64,000 bases of DNA from NCBI RefSeq assembly GCF_030272615.1, contig NC_081412.1, forward strand, positions 20,437,932 through 20,501,931, read 5' to 3'. Below, in pieces: positions 46,010 to 58,549 of this stretch; the first letter of the stretch is position 1, and each line of letters starts with the position of its first letter. The position numbers were made by a program, and so were the translations under genes. The DNA is from Cryptomeria japonica. Taxonomy: Eukaryota; Streptophyta; Pinopsida; Cupressales; Cupressaceae. Below the pieces are notes generated by a model. That model did no database searches. It saw only the letters and a program-made list of their open reading frames with translations, and had not been told where the DNA came from.

Positions 46010-47010
46010 ATGGATTGTAGCCACCCTTGTAATGTCCTCAACTAACTGATATTTGTTGCAGGTGGCATGTCCATGATTGCCTTGACTTTCACAGGATCTA
46101 CCCCAATGCCTTTACTTGAGACAATGTATCCTAGGAGCTTCTCGGAAGTTACTCCAAAGACACATTTCTTTGGATTGAGACAGACATGGTATTGTTCCAA
46201 TCTATTGAAGATTTTATCCAATACTGCAAGATGACCCTCTCTTGTTAATGATTTAGCTAGTAAATCATCCACATAATCTTCCATTATTGTGCATGCATCA
46301 TGTCGTGGAAGATGGTAGTCATGGCTCTTTGATATGTTCCCCCTGCATTCTTCAGACCAAATGACACTACATTCCAACAATATGTTCCCCATGGACATGT
46401 GAAAGCATTTTTGTGTTGATCCTGTGGAGCAATTTAATCTGGTTGTATCTTGAAAAGCCATCCATAAGATAAAGCATCATATGACCTATTGTTAGATCGA
46501 ACATCATGTCGATGTTTGGTAAGGAAAAGTCATCTTTAGGACATGCTTTGTTTAAATCTCTGAAGTGCATACAGATATAGACACCCCCATTAGGTTTACC
46601 AACAGGTACAATATTGGAGATCCACTCTGCATAATCAATTGGTCTGATGAAACCAACATCCAAGAGATTTGTAAGTTACGCCCTGACAAGAATGACAATC
46701 TGTGGGTGCATCTTTCTGAGCTTTTGTTTGACGAGTTTATCTCCTTCTAGTACAGTTAGGTGATGCATGACCAAATTTGGATATAATCCAGGCATGTCTG
46801 GATAAGACCGTGCAAAGTTGATTTGGCGATTTTGGAAGAATTCCACAAATTTTGGTTGTTCTTCAGGAGTTAATAGAGATGCCAAATGTATTTTGTGAGG
46901 AGTCTCAGGGGTCCCCACATTGAATTCTTTTGTTTCTTCTACTAGGATGGTTGATCTCTCCTGATTTTTACTAAAGGGGAGGATGTCAAACCTTTCATCC
47001 TCAAGCACCT
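46010..47010 (-). pseudogene. Reverse transcriptase, gypsy B
   Basis: Frames 46042-46461 and 46367-46663 overlap in different registers and together hold GFIRPIDYAEWISNIVPVGK, DLNKACPKDDFSLPN, MDGFSRYNQIKLL and EDYVDDLLAKSLTREGHLAV. The extension 46676-47008 (LLTPEEQPKFVEFFQNRQIN) precedes RT. At least one frameshift separates motif groups. Confidence 0.9.
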
Positions 47011-47023
47011 TAGAGAGGTTTTA

Positions 47024-47535
47024 AATATGTATAATCTGAAATGGGTTTTAATTTCGTATAAAAATTCTCTGATTAGAGGCACGTAAACTATTTCTGAAGT
47101 TCATATTTGTGCTTTCATTCATGGAGATTTGAATTTGCAGGTCCATGTCTCAGGTGTGGCCATCCCAGGCCTATCCCGGGCCTAATCCCGAGCTAAGTGG
47201 CGGGTTGTGAAATCAACTTCCACAAAACGGGCCCCCGTTTTCAAACAAGGGCGACTTGTGGAAAAAAAAGGAAAAATGCCATTTAGAAACAGGGGCCCAC
47301 TTTTAAACAAAACGGGCCCCCATTTTGTTTAAAAGCGGGCCCCCATTTTAGAACAAAATGGGGGCCCATTTTTTTTTGCTTCGGACCCCCATTACCTTTC
47401 GGCTCGAGAGCCCGAAGCATAAACGAGCCCTCATTTTTTGAAAACGGGCCCCCGTTTATAAGAGCGCGTTTTCCAACGCGTGGACTTCCGTGAATTTGTG
47501 ACTCATTACCTTGCACTTGCCCATTTTTACAGCTA
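47024..47535. repeat. GC-rich insert with repeated GGGCCC, only in element B
   Basis: Element A reads straight from GAGAGGTTTT into CACCTTTGG; element B instead has about 510 bases of unrelated sequence, after which the text rejoins at AAAGGTTTGATATC. The insert has six GGGCCC palindromes in 230 bases, in phrases such as ACGGGCCCCCGTTTT and GCGGGCCCCCATTTT, some inverted. A minus frame (47283-47516) repeats GGPF and WGPAF. About 110 bases of the original are replaced. Origin unknown. Confidence 0.75.
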
Positions 47536-48280
47536 AAAGGTTTGATATCTACCCCAAAGTATGTTGTGTTGTTAAGTTCAATGGAAACCTCATCTTTATG
47601 ATCTTGGCCCGCTTGGTATGTTATCCTATAATTATATAAATTCTATGTGTGCCTCATTGTTTTGGAAATGGTCAAGGCATGGGGGATTTGACTAGTTCCA
47701 TTCAATGAGTTTGGGATGAATGATAGGCATTACTTCATTGATTAAGTTGAGTTCGTAGGAGGCATCAGTGAGGGTTAATATGGAGGCGTGAAGTTCATCG
47801 ATGGTACTCTCCTTATCAAATTTAAGTGCAGGATTTCGTAGGGCCTATGGAAGTTTCTTCTACCTCAGGAACCCAGAAATTTTTAATCCATGCCTCTCCA
47901 TAAATTGGTATATCCTTACAAGGTGGTGGAGGTGATGTTTCTTCCTCGTCTGAAGTATTTAATTGCACTAAATCCCATTCTCACTCATGTGAATCTATCT
48001 CAAAATCACTCTCTAGCATTCAATTAATGTACCAAGTTGGGATGTGTTTTGAATTCAATAGTGCATTAGTTGTTGGCTTATGTACTATTGGAGGTGGCCT
48101 TGTTGGTGTTGTTGGTCCTGCTGGCACTCTTGGTGGGGTTGTTGGTGCTGAAGATATAGTCAAGGATTGCATCCTTGGAGTAATTGGTTGATACACACGT
48201 TTGTTGGGTTTTCCTTTGAATCGAAGCTTAGGAAGAGATTCTCTTTGAAAACATACTCCAGTTTTATCTCTTGGTTTCAA
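47536..48280 (-). pseudogene. Protease-RT linker, gypsy B
   Basis: Matches the linker of A. The proline/threonine-rich part is open at 48020-48280; the acidic part toward RT is broken by shifts. Confidence 0.55.
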
Positions 48281-48650
48281 CTCAGGTTGTAAGGGCTCTT
48301 GTCATCCTTGCTTGCAAGGTCCCAAAGCACTATCGCCATCATAGCCCATTCATTGCATTACAGTGAAGCCTTTCCCATATTTTTCAGTGGGGAGCTTAGC
48401 CTTCAGGCTTTCTTTCTTGAGAGGTTATGTGTAGATCCATTCTACTAGGTCTTCATCCATGGTTTCCTCCTCTTGACTTTTACCAGGGGTGAATTGTGCC
48501 AAAGTGCAAGTTCTTTTGGCCAGCAGTGATTGAAGTAAACCTTGGGGTTTGTCGTGAGTCTTAGGGGATGTGAGTAACTACCCTACACAAAACAGTTGGC
48601 TAAGATTATATTCACCAGGACCTTCCTCAGCCATTTTCATTTTTAATTTT
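48281..48650 (-). pseudogene. G-patch region, gypsy B
   Basis: Broken frames on the minus strand give YGKGFTVMQ, then after a stop MGYDGDSALGPCKQG, then QEPLQPELKPRDKTG. It matches the better preserved G-patch at 7360-7500. Confidence 0.6.
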
Positions 48651-49417
48651 TTCTGTTTTGGTGTAGGGGTTGTTAAGATGGAAAGAGAGGTTGGATTAAC
48701 ATACGATGAGGAAGGGATAACTTCCCCGTTGTTAGGTACGGTGATCTCTGGCTGATGGTGAATATTATTACAATATGCAAATGGATTAGCATCACCGAGG
48801 ATTGTAATTTCTACCCCATTATGTGGAAACTTGATACATTGGTGATAGGTGGATGGGATTGCTTGCATGGCATGTATCGTAGGTCTCCCTAACAAGAGAT
48901 TGTATGGCAAAGGAAGGTCTAGAACTTGGAAAACTATACGCTTCACCACTGGCCCAACCCTTATGGGTAATATAACAGCCCCTCTGAAAGAACGTTCTGC
49001 ATCATCATATGCTTTTATGGTTATCTTCTTGCTGATATCCACTGATTCTACTGCATAACCCAATGTTGTGACTAATTGGAAGGTGCATATGTTTAAACCG
49101 GATCCATTGTCAATCAAGACTTGCTTGACTCTATGTTGGTTTACAAACCCTTCAATATGGAGGGAGGCATTATGGGGTTGTTGGAAGGATGTGTTGTCAC
49201 TTTTGGTAAAAGTGAGACATGGTGATGACTTTAGACTACCAACCATGGCTTGAAACTGATCTGTGTTGAGGTTGGCAGGGATGGACGCTTCTTGGAGAGC
49301 TTGGTCCAAGATTTTTTTATGTGAGGGGGATAAGCATAAAATCTCTAATATGGAGATGATGGTTGGCGTCTTATCCAATTGTTGTACAAGATTATATTGT
49401 TTGGGGAGGGGTTTCAT
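48578..49417 (-). CDS. Aspartic protease, gypsy B, 279 open codons
   Basis: The best preserved domain of the gypsy pair. The frame contains QVLIDNGSGLNICTFQLV (active site DNG) and YNLLLGRPTIHAMQAIPSTY (C-terminal motif) with no stop between. Known plant Tat and Athila proteases share DNG and the LGRPWIH-type motif. The frame begins in the middle of the polyprotein; the methionine at 49417 is unlikely to be a natural start. It ends at a TAG in the stretch leading to the G-patch. Confidence 0.8.
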   Translation of the reverse strand: MKPLPKQYNLVQQLDKTPTIISILEILCLSPSHKKILDQALQEASIPANLNTDQFQAMVGSLKSSPCLTFTKSDNTSFQQPHNASLHIEGFVNQHRVKQVLIDNGSGLNICTFQLVTTLGYAVESVDISKKITIKAYDDAERSFRGAVILPIRVGPVVKRIVFQVLDLPLPYNLLLGRPTIHAMQAIPSTYHQCIKFPHNGVEITILGDANPFAYCNNIHHQPEITVPNNGEVIPSSSYVNPTSLSILTTPTPKQKKLKMKMAEEGPGEYNLSQLFCVG

Positions 49418-51172
49418 TCATTATGGTGTCACTCGAATAGTAATCTTTCTATGACGCGTAACAATGTTGCATGTAGGATTTTGATCTTTTATGGTAAGAG
49501 TTGCAACTTGCTCATCTGCATCACAAAGGTGATTCATAGTATAATTGTATGTGGCTTGTATGTAATTGGTTGTGTTATCTGTGTTTCTCCTTGAGGTGGA
49601 AGGACCCCTTTGATCATGTGATGGAAGTGGATTATTGAACAATAAGTGATCATCATTGCATGTTTTTGGGTCATGTCCTTCAATTTCAATTTCTCCTCTA
49701 TCAATAAGATCCTGAACAAAGATCTTTTAGCCAATGGCAATTGCTTGTTTTATGCCCTCTTCCTTGGTGAAATTCATAATGTTCATGATCTTGCCACTAT
49801 GGAGGCTTGACTTGAGGCTCATAATTAGATGTTTTTGGTAACGTCACAAGATTGGAGGATTTTAATTTTCATAAGATCATTTCGATAGGTCCCCCTAGGG
49901 GAGTATATATGTGTTTTGGTTTATATTTTTGTTTCTTTTGTTTTGGTTACTCTTGTTGTGTATTGCGACCTTGATTTTGTTGATTATTGATGGTGTTGTT
50001 TTTGGGAGGGGGATTTTGTCCAGCAAACCTGACCACAGGTTGTGCATTTTTTACTGTTCTTGCATCCACTATCCCGTCATTGACAACATTCTTGTTTTTG
50101 TTCCAAAATTTTGGTTTGTCGCTATTATAGTGTGGACGAGAACTATCTTTATTTTCATTATAAATTTTGATAAGTCTCTTTTTTATGAGGGCTCTTTCAC
50201 ATTTGATCCCTTGAGTTATCATTTCTTCAAAGGATATTGTGCCCTTCATGTCCAAATGAAATTCCATTTCATAATTTAAGTTGGAAATGAAAATTTCCAG
50301 TAACTCTTGCTCAGGTAGGTGAAGGGAGCATATTCTAGACAGTTGTCTCCACCGTTGTAGGAAAGTTGAGAACAACTCCCCTGGTATTTGTTTTGTGTTG
50401 CACAAATCTGCCATGGTGACATCACATTCTATGTTGTGTGCATAATGAGCAATAAATTTTTGGACCAGTTCTTCAAATGTTCTAATACCACTTGGCAGTC
50501 GTGAAAACCATTGTGTGGTTGTGCCTCCCAAACTTTGAGGAAAGAGGTGCATCAGATATGTGTCCTCATAAGCCACCTCTAAACAAGTTGAGTGAAATTC
50601 TCGCACGTGGTCCCTAAGATCTCCTTTGTCTCTATATTTTTCAAATTTGGGTGTTTTGAACCCTCATGGAAAAGGTGGCATAAACATATTCCTATCAAAT
50701 GGATAGGGACAAATGTCGTTAATTGAGAATCGATTGGTCTCCACACCATTGTTCAGTTGTTGGGCGATATTTTCTACTTGTTGCCTCAACATGTCTATTT
50801 TTGGAGGAGGAGGAGGAGGTGGAGGTTTCCCTTGATGATTAGGGTCATAGTGGAAGTATTCTCTACATCCTCCACCATCGCGATGGCTATGTTTCTTGGA
50901 TGTTTGTCAGAATTATGTTGTATCAAAATTGGAGGGAAGTTTGGCACCCTCTTGAGCAAGTCTCAAGAAAGGAGCATTGACATTGTTTCTAAGAATTCAT
51001 CAAACTCTGTTGAATTTTGGATTATGTTGTGCTCTTTCTATATCTTCTTGAGTTGGAGTGTTGGGTCTTCCTCATTAGTGCCTCCTCCAAAGGCCTCATG
51101 AAAATCGTTGAGGTTTTCTTCCTCCTCTTCAATTTCTGGTTGTCGATTTCTCATTGATCTTGTTTGAGCCAT
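49418..51172 (-). pseudogene. gag, gypsy B
   Basis: Start at the ATG at 51172 (MAQTRSMRNRQ). The frame 49947-50606 is open for 219 codons: LFPQSLGGTTTQWFSRLPSG, FEELVQKFIAHYAHNIE, FLQRWRQLSRICSLHLPEQE and a basic, asparagine-rich tail. Upstream frames are broken. The end, 49690-49900, keeps the variant zinc knuckle HEHYEFHQGRGHKTSNCHW. Confidence 0.85.
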
Positions 51173-53490
51173 GGTTTTGAAAGTTGATGTTGTAAAAATG
51201 ACTATGAGGTTGTGATGAAATGTTTGATGGAAGACAAGTTTTTTGATGCGATATAGCATGGTTTAAGATGTGTTATAATCCAAGCTACCTACTAATGAGA
51301 GGATGCACTCATAAACTAGTTTTAACCTATCTAGAGTGTAGAAATGCCTCTTAGGATGATTGATCCTAGATGTAGAGACACCCTAAAAATGATTTGTTGG
51401 TTTGTTTAAGAAATATCTGAAAGGACTAAGGACAAGACCTCTTTGTTTTGAGATTTGAGTGAATTTGTGATGTTTGGATGTGAAAGTGCGTAGAATATGT
51501 GTCCTAATAAAATTATTCCATTATGAAGGGAGTTTCTACTTCTTCCTCTCTTACAGGGGTTGGTGATTCCTCTCGAACTTTGTTGTATGTGATACAAACT
51601 TTAGGAAAGAAAATAGGATTGATCTTGCCCCCTTTGTTCTTTCGATAATCAAAATCTCTATACTGAGAGAAATCTCTATTGCTCAAAGGCTCTTTGTCAA
51701 ATTTGTTGGATTTGCCCTAAAGGTATAAGTGCATATGACTCAAGAATACTCTATGTGAGAGAAAGAGTTGTCTATTGATATAGAGAAATTTCCTTTTCTT
51801 GATAAGATCCTTTGAACAAAGTTGTCTCTTCTTTAACTTGCTCTTTTGATGAAGACTTCTTTTTCTCAAGGTATGAGTGATGGACATACAAAATGATACT
51901 TTGTTTCAATTGTTCTATGTATAATTGTTTATCAATGTTGATGTAGATTTGTTGGATGGATACTTTGTTTCAATTTGCTTTGAATCCTTTGACAAGAAAA
52001 CACGGCAAGCACACAAGCACATAGTCTTGCCCCTTTTCAATAAAGGCACAACAGGTGTGGGTGTAAATCAACCCAATCATGAACTTTTTGACCCTTATAA
52101 ATGTATGTATGTTCCCAAAGCCTAAAGTCGGCCCAAATTTTTACTAGTCTGAAACAAAATGAAGATAACTCAAACACTTTTTATCCCTAAGGTCATGGTC
52201 AGTTGAAATATTTTCAGCCCACATCTTGATATTACTTCAACTTTGGTACTACATGCCTTATGTATCTGGTCATGGCAGGTAAGGATGTGATATACTAAGT
52301 TTTGCGCGAGCATAACAAACTCGCTTAAGAGCCTTGTAACTCACAGTGGGGCCCATATGTCATTTTGGCAAGTTACATTGTAGGAACAGCTACACCCAAC
52401 GCTACAGCTTTCATTCTCACCTAATTTCTATAGCGGTTCGAAGGATTTACCGTGTAAGGTTGTCCCAAGAGTGATGTGTCTCTTGGCAAGCCTCTCTTAA
52501 AAATAGAAAATTTAGAGCATTACTAATACTTTTCTCTTGCACCTAGGACCACAAGAGCGAAGGGAGAGGATAGTGTGTGTTAGAACTAGGAGCACTCTAC
52601 AGATTTGCACAAGCTTGCTAAACACAAAAGAAACTTGTTCTTTTATAACCTTTTATTGCAATGTGATCTATTTGCTACTTGGAGATGTTGCTCCAACAAA
52701 CATGGTGTTCTTTTTATCCCACAAAGCAATTTGTTTTCTAACTAAGAAAGTCAAATCCTTGTCAACAAAATGAAAGCACGTTTTCTTGAAAGTAAATCAC
52801 TTTTGCAAGTAAATGGACAAGTTGTTTGTTCTTTTTATAGCCCAAATTTGAAGCGTGAATTTGGAAAAATAAATGTTAAGTTTGTTGTAAATTTTAGCTT
52901 TGCAAATGATGTTCTTTTTTTAAGCCCAAAAGACAAGTTTTGATTTGTTTTAAAACACCAAAAACTAAATGTGAGGTTCTTTTTACCAAAAAAGAGGAAA
53001 TGTGAATTCTTTTTAACCAATTTTTGAAAAGAAGCTAAAATGAAATCAAAATCCTAAATTAAACTCCTCCAACCTACAAGAAATTATTAGAAACATGCAA
53101 ATAAAGAAGTTAGTAAAATCCAAAATCTTATGTGGTCTTCCACAAGCCTAAATTAAACTTTTTGGTTACAATTTTGAACTCTTTGGAACAAAAGCGCTAC
53201 TTCGGACAACAACGTCGAAGTACTAACAAAAGTGCAACACTATTAACAACAGCGCTATACTATTAACAAAAGTGCTTTTTAAAATGTTTGAGAAAATTAA
53301 AACTGACAGACAAAGAGATCAAAAGCACTTTATCATTACAAAAATGTTGATTAAAGTGCAAAAGTGCTAAAACACTAACTAAAGCACTAAAACTCTCTGA
53401 CAAAAGCGCCAAAACGCCAAACAAAGGCACTAAAGCGCAACTTGTGCATGAACATTTAAGAAAATCACCAAAAAAAAAGTCAAAATCATA
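51173..53490 (-). other. Long 5' leader of gypsy B
   Basis: About 2.3 kb, matching 10285-12895 of A with two internal gaps. The leader ORF frame of A is interrupted here by a stop. The AAAAGCGCTA-type repeat is at 53185-53435. Confidence 0.6.
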
Positions 53491-53529
53491 ATCAGAAGGT
53501 TGCGTGTTTGATTCACGTCGGGTTGACCA
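53491..53529 (-). promoter_or_regulatory. tRNA-Trp-like primer-binding site, gypsy B
   Basis: Plus strand ATCAGAAGGTTGCGTGTTTG continuing to GTCGGGTTGACCA. It differs from element A at two positions. Here T-stem bases (GCGTG with CACGT) pair better than in A, and one acceptor base near CCA has changed (TTGA for TTCA). Confidence 0.75.
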
Positions 53530-53531
53530 AA

Positions 53532-54699
53532 TGATGCACGTCAAAAGGGGCACAAGGCACAAAAGACAAGTTCAAATGTTAGTAGATTAGTCACAACCAA
53601 AACAAAACACAAATAACCTTAACAACCTTAAGATGCATATCAAAAGAGATATAAAGCACACCATAAAGAACATACATAAATGAAAAAGGGAAAGAAAACC
53701 CCCCAAGATGCTCCCCAAAATGCTCATAGATGTTCCTCCCTTGTTCCTATCCTCTCCAAGTCCCACATGAGTGTAGCTCTCAGCTTTTAGCACTATCCAT
53801 GGATGTCATATGAAGATTTAAGATGGTTGTGAAAATGTAAACAAATGCTTATGCAAGTGTAAATGACTTACTGTGAGAAAGATCCTAATTAGTCTATGTA
53901 AATCTTAATATAATAACAATGCAAATGCTTCTTAATGCTCTCTAAAATGACTTTCAACCCAGGATTGAGTCATCTTAACAAGGGCCAAGATTCAAAGTTA
54001 ATCAATCCATGTGATGGCTTTCAACCCAATCCCATGATGACAAATGTGAACATGAGATGGCTTGAGAGGAGAGGGAAGAAGCATTAAATGTTTGAAATGG
54101 CATGAAGGTTACCCTAGGAGGGTTTGATTAGGCTTGATTTAGTGAATAAAGCTTTTATCCAATGAATAATGCCTTTATCCAATGGATAAACTCTTGTGCA
54201 ATAGTTAATGGGGATAACCATGGTCAAAGCAATGAATGTTTGAAGAGACCCATGAGTTAAATGAGGGTTGAGTTAGAGGAAAAGCCTCTAACCATGTGGG
54301 TGAGTTGAGTTTAACCATTAATGGTTATGTAAGAGCCATAAATGGTTATGTAAGAGCCATAAATGGTTTAGAAGACTTTGGGGGTTAGCTTGTTGAAGGA
54401 TTAAAAACCTTTAATGCGTTTCAAAGACTTTGGAGGCTTTGAGAAGTGACTTATCTTTGCTCAGGAATGTGACAATAATTAGGAGATGAAGTAGGCTAAA
54501 TTGGAATGGATTAGAAGAATCTAGAAGGGGTTTAGGAGGCAAGTGAGTTTGGTGGGTAAGAGAAAATACGATTTTATTTAGAAATAAAATCTATTTATTA
54601 GGGCAACTTGCATTTGTAGAAGAATGCAAGTGGGAGGGTTTTAGATATTTAAATAAATATTAAATGAGGAAAGGGGTTAATTTAAACAAATATGCTTTA
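53532..54699 (-). repeat. 5' LTR of gypsy B, truncated on the right
   Basis: Starts TGATGCACGTCAAAAGG and matches A until about 54699, where TTATTCATTTTACCAAGC joins repeat X. The LTR of A continues TTCATTTAATTAATT at this point, so the break is a junction, not an LTR end. Confidence 0.85.
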
Positions 54700-55187
54700 T
54701 TCATTTTACCAAGCAAGTGATGATGGAAATTGTGAATTTTTATATAAATAATGATTTTCTATTTAAAAAGGAGGAAAGTGAAGGTGTTTGAATTTCATAT
54801 GTTTCTCCTCCTCCAAAATATGATACAAAAAAATTTAGCTATACATCTTAAGCTTCTACATATTTTATTTAAAAATGTAACTGGATTAAATTGTTAAAGA
54901 ATAAATAACAATTTACACTCTAATAACATATAAAAGGCAAATAATTTTAATATTTTTATTAGCAAAAATATAACTTTAATCTATTAACCTATTTGGTGTT
55001 TAAGAATAACATTTAAAACCAATGAATATTATTTGTTAAAACATTGAAGGCTAACTATTGTTACTATGAATTTTGATTAAAAACACTTAAATTGACATAA
55101 TCATCATATATTCACACCTACAAGGACAAAATACCCTTTTTTTAAATATCACACACACACATATGGAGAATAATTCGAAAATATATC
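54700..55187. repeat. Repeat X, third copy
   Basis: Matches 18805-19286 from ACCAAGCAAGTGATGATGG onward. Confidence 0.75.
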
Positions 55188-55624
55188 ATTTTCATGAACC
55201 AACCTACCACATTCTTCAAATTTGTTCTTCACTGATAGAACAAGATTTTCTTCCTTTTTCTTTTTGTCCTCAATCTCCTTAGACATCCTCATACTTATAG
55301 CTTACATTTCATTCTTCATAACCATGTTCTCCAGACTCAATTTTTGACATTGTTCCTTAAGTGCACTTTTCTCTTCATCATCTTGATTTTGCAAAAGTTC
55401 CTTCCTCCTAGCTTGAACAGATGATAGCCTCTCTTGTAGGAAAAGAATGAATTACTTAGCGGAATTCAACTCATCTTGTAGCTTTAAGTTCTTCAATCTT
55501 GCAGCACCATAAGCTTCAAGTGCCATCTAAAGATGCTTCTCCAAAGCCATTTACAATGATTCCAGTTTCAGGATCTTCCTCAAGCTGTTAAACTTCCTGC
55601 AAGGCACAAAGCTCTGATACCAAT
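55188..55624 (-). pseudogene. Truncated gag fragment, right copy
   Basis: Equivalent to 19287-19728. It has an intact iMet-type primer site (55611-55622, TGGTATCAGAGC on the minus strand) and the same cut at repeat X. Confidence 0.75.
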
Positions 55625-57507
55625 TGTTGGAAACTGATAACACTGAGAGGGGGGGTGAATCAGTGTTATACCGGAATAGTAGATTTTATCCTTAACAAAA
55701 CATTCATGCACCAACCGGCATACCGGTATAAACAGAATTGAAAGAAGTAAAGGAACCAATAAGCCAGACATATAAATGAGAACCATAACACACAGATTTA
55801 TACATGGAAAACCTCAATGAGGAAAAACCATGGTGGGCTTTGTGACCCACAATATCAATCCACTGGCCATATGAAGAGATATTACAATATATGATGGGCC
55901 TACACTTGCAGGAAGTCTTACAACCTAGAGCACACTGCTCACTCACAATAGGAGCCTCACTAACTACATCAAACTCCAGACAACAATCCGGAGAAAGGTG
56001 AATTGCTAAGATAGCATCTTCTATGCCAAAATACAGTTTTGGTTTAAGATTTGTCTATTCCGGTTGAAACCCTAAACCCCTTTACCGGAATAACCCTTAC
56101 AATAAATTCCTCACATACATAATCTCTTTGATATATTTCACATCATATTACATTAGTATATCCATACCACATTTCTATCATATCAAAATGATCTAGGGTA
56201 AAAGTACAAATCTATGTCACACTTTTACAAAGGAAATGGTCAATGATGATTCAAATTTTTAAATTAAATCAATAGAAAGTGAAATATATGTTTTGAATTT
56301 TGAAATGATGTAAAGTAATAAAATTTATATTCTTATGTCTATTTTATGTTTGTAATTTTAATTCAAAATTCAAAATTATTTGAATATAGTTTTTTATAAA
56401 GTAAACACTATAATTTAGTTGCTAAAAAAATGTTAAAATTGAAGTTACACAAGCCACCACACTTTATTTAGTAAATTTTAAATTTTTTTCTTGACTTTTT
56501 CTTTTTTATATTTATAACATAAAACTTTAGTGCATGGATATATTTTTTACTTTTTTTTATAAATATATATTTTTTTATAAATTTGAAAAGTTGTGTGTGT
56601 TGAAATATAACTCTTTCCAATTCCCACCACCTTTTTTCTTAATTATTTATTCAAATTAGAAAAAAATTATCTCATCTTGACATAGATTCTTTTCTCTACT
56701 GCATCATATTTTTTTCAAAAAATTTTAATAAATTTTAGTATTTTTCCTTGACAAGATAATCAACCTTGTATTTTAGTGTCGATGACCTAATTTCTATAAA
56801 AATTTAATATAAAATATAAAAACTAACTAAAATATTAAAAGATATATATTTTGGAAAATTCACTTATAGATCTATAAAAGGGTATTTTTACATTTCAAAA
56901 AAAATTATTTATAAGAGTAGGAGTTGTTGAAACATCGAGTTTTATTTATTTTTGTAATTAGACCAAAAGTAGTGCAAAATATACATTTAGTAGACACTTC
57001 CAATTGGAAAAGTTGTGGCCCATATATAACTTAGCTATAATGAATCTATATAGACCATATGTTTGACTAAAATTAATTTTTAATTAGAATTACTTAAATT
57101 CACTTGTGCTGATAAGTTAGCCTGAAACGTGCCACAATTTTGTGCTTTTACCCTCTAATCTTTACTAACCTATATACCCTATGCACAAATTTATGCCTTA
57201 TGTCGACTAACAAAGATATATACAATTTTAGATTACATGTCGGCCATATAACCAAAATGAATAAACATTAAAACAAATTATCGATGCCAGATCCAAGATA
57301 TGTTGGCCTCCAATACTGATAACCTTTACTATACCATGTCGGCCTACATTGTCGGTGACCAAAGAAATCTTCTAGCCTGCCAGTGTCTGTGCCGATGTAG
57401 AATCTGTGAAGTGCCTGTCAGTACACCATATGAAGTCGGAACCCAAAATCATGTTGCCATCAATGACAAGATAGTGAAACCAACCAATAGAGTGTCAACT
57501 GCCAATA
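55625..57507 (-). repeat. 3' LTR of the right TR-GAG copy
   Basis: Plus strand starts TGTTGGAAACTGATAACACTG and ends AACTGCCAATA. Contains the inverted-repeat transposon at 56196-57153. Confidence 0.85.
56196..57153. mobile_element. Inverted-repeat DNA transposon, right copy
   Basis: Same ends (GGGTAAAAG...CTTTTACCC) and the same TCTA flanks (56192-56195, 57154-57157) as the copy at 20300. Confidence 0.85.
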
Positions 57508-57761
57508 ATCTCCCCCTTTGGCATTGATGGCAACATCATATAAAAAAGGTCATGGTTTCATTTGTCAGTTTCATCCCGCCCTGCTCTCCCTGAGCTGAAT
57601 ATGCAAAATACTTTATATCTCCAAAAACTCTGTAACTCCCCCTAATGTATGCAACGCTTTTATCCTTTTTCACATCTATACTACTCCCCCTTTGACGTCA
57701 ATGCCCTAAAAAAAGAATGTCAAAGAATAAGTATTGTACACTTACTACCTCCAAAAATGTC

Positions 57762-58530
57762 TTACCAGAGCTTGACCAGTTTCAATATTTTCAGATAAGC
57801 TTTCTCTAGTAATTCCTCATAAGTATCCCAGTCGGTTTTGAATGTGTCAAAGATAGATACAAGTCCACTCAATAAGTATGCAAAATATTTATTCTCACTG
57901 ACCTCTACTGGTGTGGGCTTTCCTAGCATACACATGCATTCTCTCTTATGTACATAGAGTGAATCCAATCTTGGACTCACTAAACCTCTCAGATTTATGG
58001 CTCTCCGAATGATTTTATCTCTTTCTTTTTCAAGAGCAAAAATTTGGTTCTCCAAAGTCAAAATTTGACCATCAATTGATGTTGTCAATGAAATTAATCC
58101 ATCAAAAGAGTTAGCAATACTAGCAATTTTATCATGTATCTCTTTTATCTTTTTCTCTAGATTTGTTGTAAGTAATTCAATAATGCAACATACCCTGTAT
58201 ATATTAGTACATTGTTTCAAATAATTTTCAATTAGAATTAACTTCTCCTCAATATTTTTCTTCTCTGTCTCAATGATCTAATCAAAAGCGGCTTTCTAAG
58301 CCTGGGTGAATCTTTCGAGTGCTTGTTGATTAGAGATATGATATAAGGATTAAAAGTCTTTTAATATACGCTCAATGATTACCTTAAGCTTGCTGGAAGG
58401 GCTCGCTTAATTTTCAATCTTACACTTAGGGACCAATCTGTGTAGAACAATGATTGATTGATCTATAATCCCCTTGTCTATGGTTCCCTCCTTCATCACT
58501 TTTTGAGCAGCTATCATCATGAATTTCGCC
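57762..58530 (-). pseudogene. Unknown second ORF of the TR-GAG element, right copy
   Basis: Open at 57762-58220 (152 codons: LEKKIKEIHDKIASIANSFD, LENQIFALEKERDKIIRR, DTFKTDWDTYEELLEKAYLK). Upstream the same frame carries AAQKVMKEGTIDKGIIDQS and IIVLHRLVPKCKIEN with three to four stops. Few differences from the left copy change residues in the tail. Function unknown. Confidence 0.5.
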
Positions 58531-58549
58531 TACCCCTAAGGCATATGCC

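Larger units (their letters stand above)
40390..54699 (-). mobile_element. Ty3/gypsy element B, sister copy of A
   Basis: Same domain order as element A and near-identical text throughout. Both LTRs are partly present: the left one (3', 40390-41528) lacks its first ~278 bases and the right one (5', 53532-54699) lacks about 120 bases of its outer end. It also shows the polypurine tract and the 3' part of the element that A has lost. Unlike A it carries a GC-rich insert at about 47024-47535. Its gag, protease and second RNase H have fewer stops than those of A. Confidence 0.9.
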
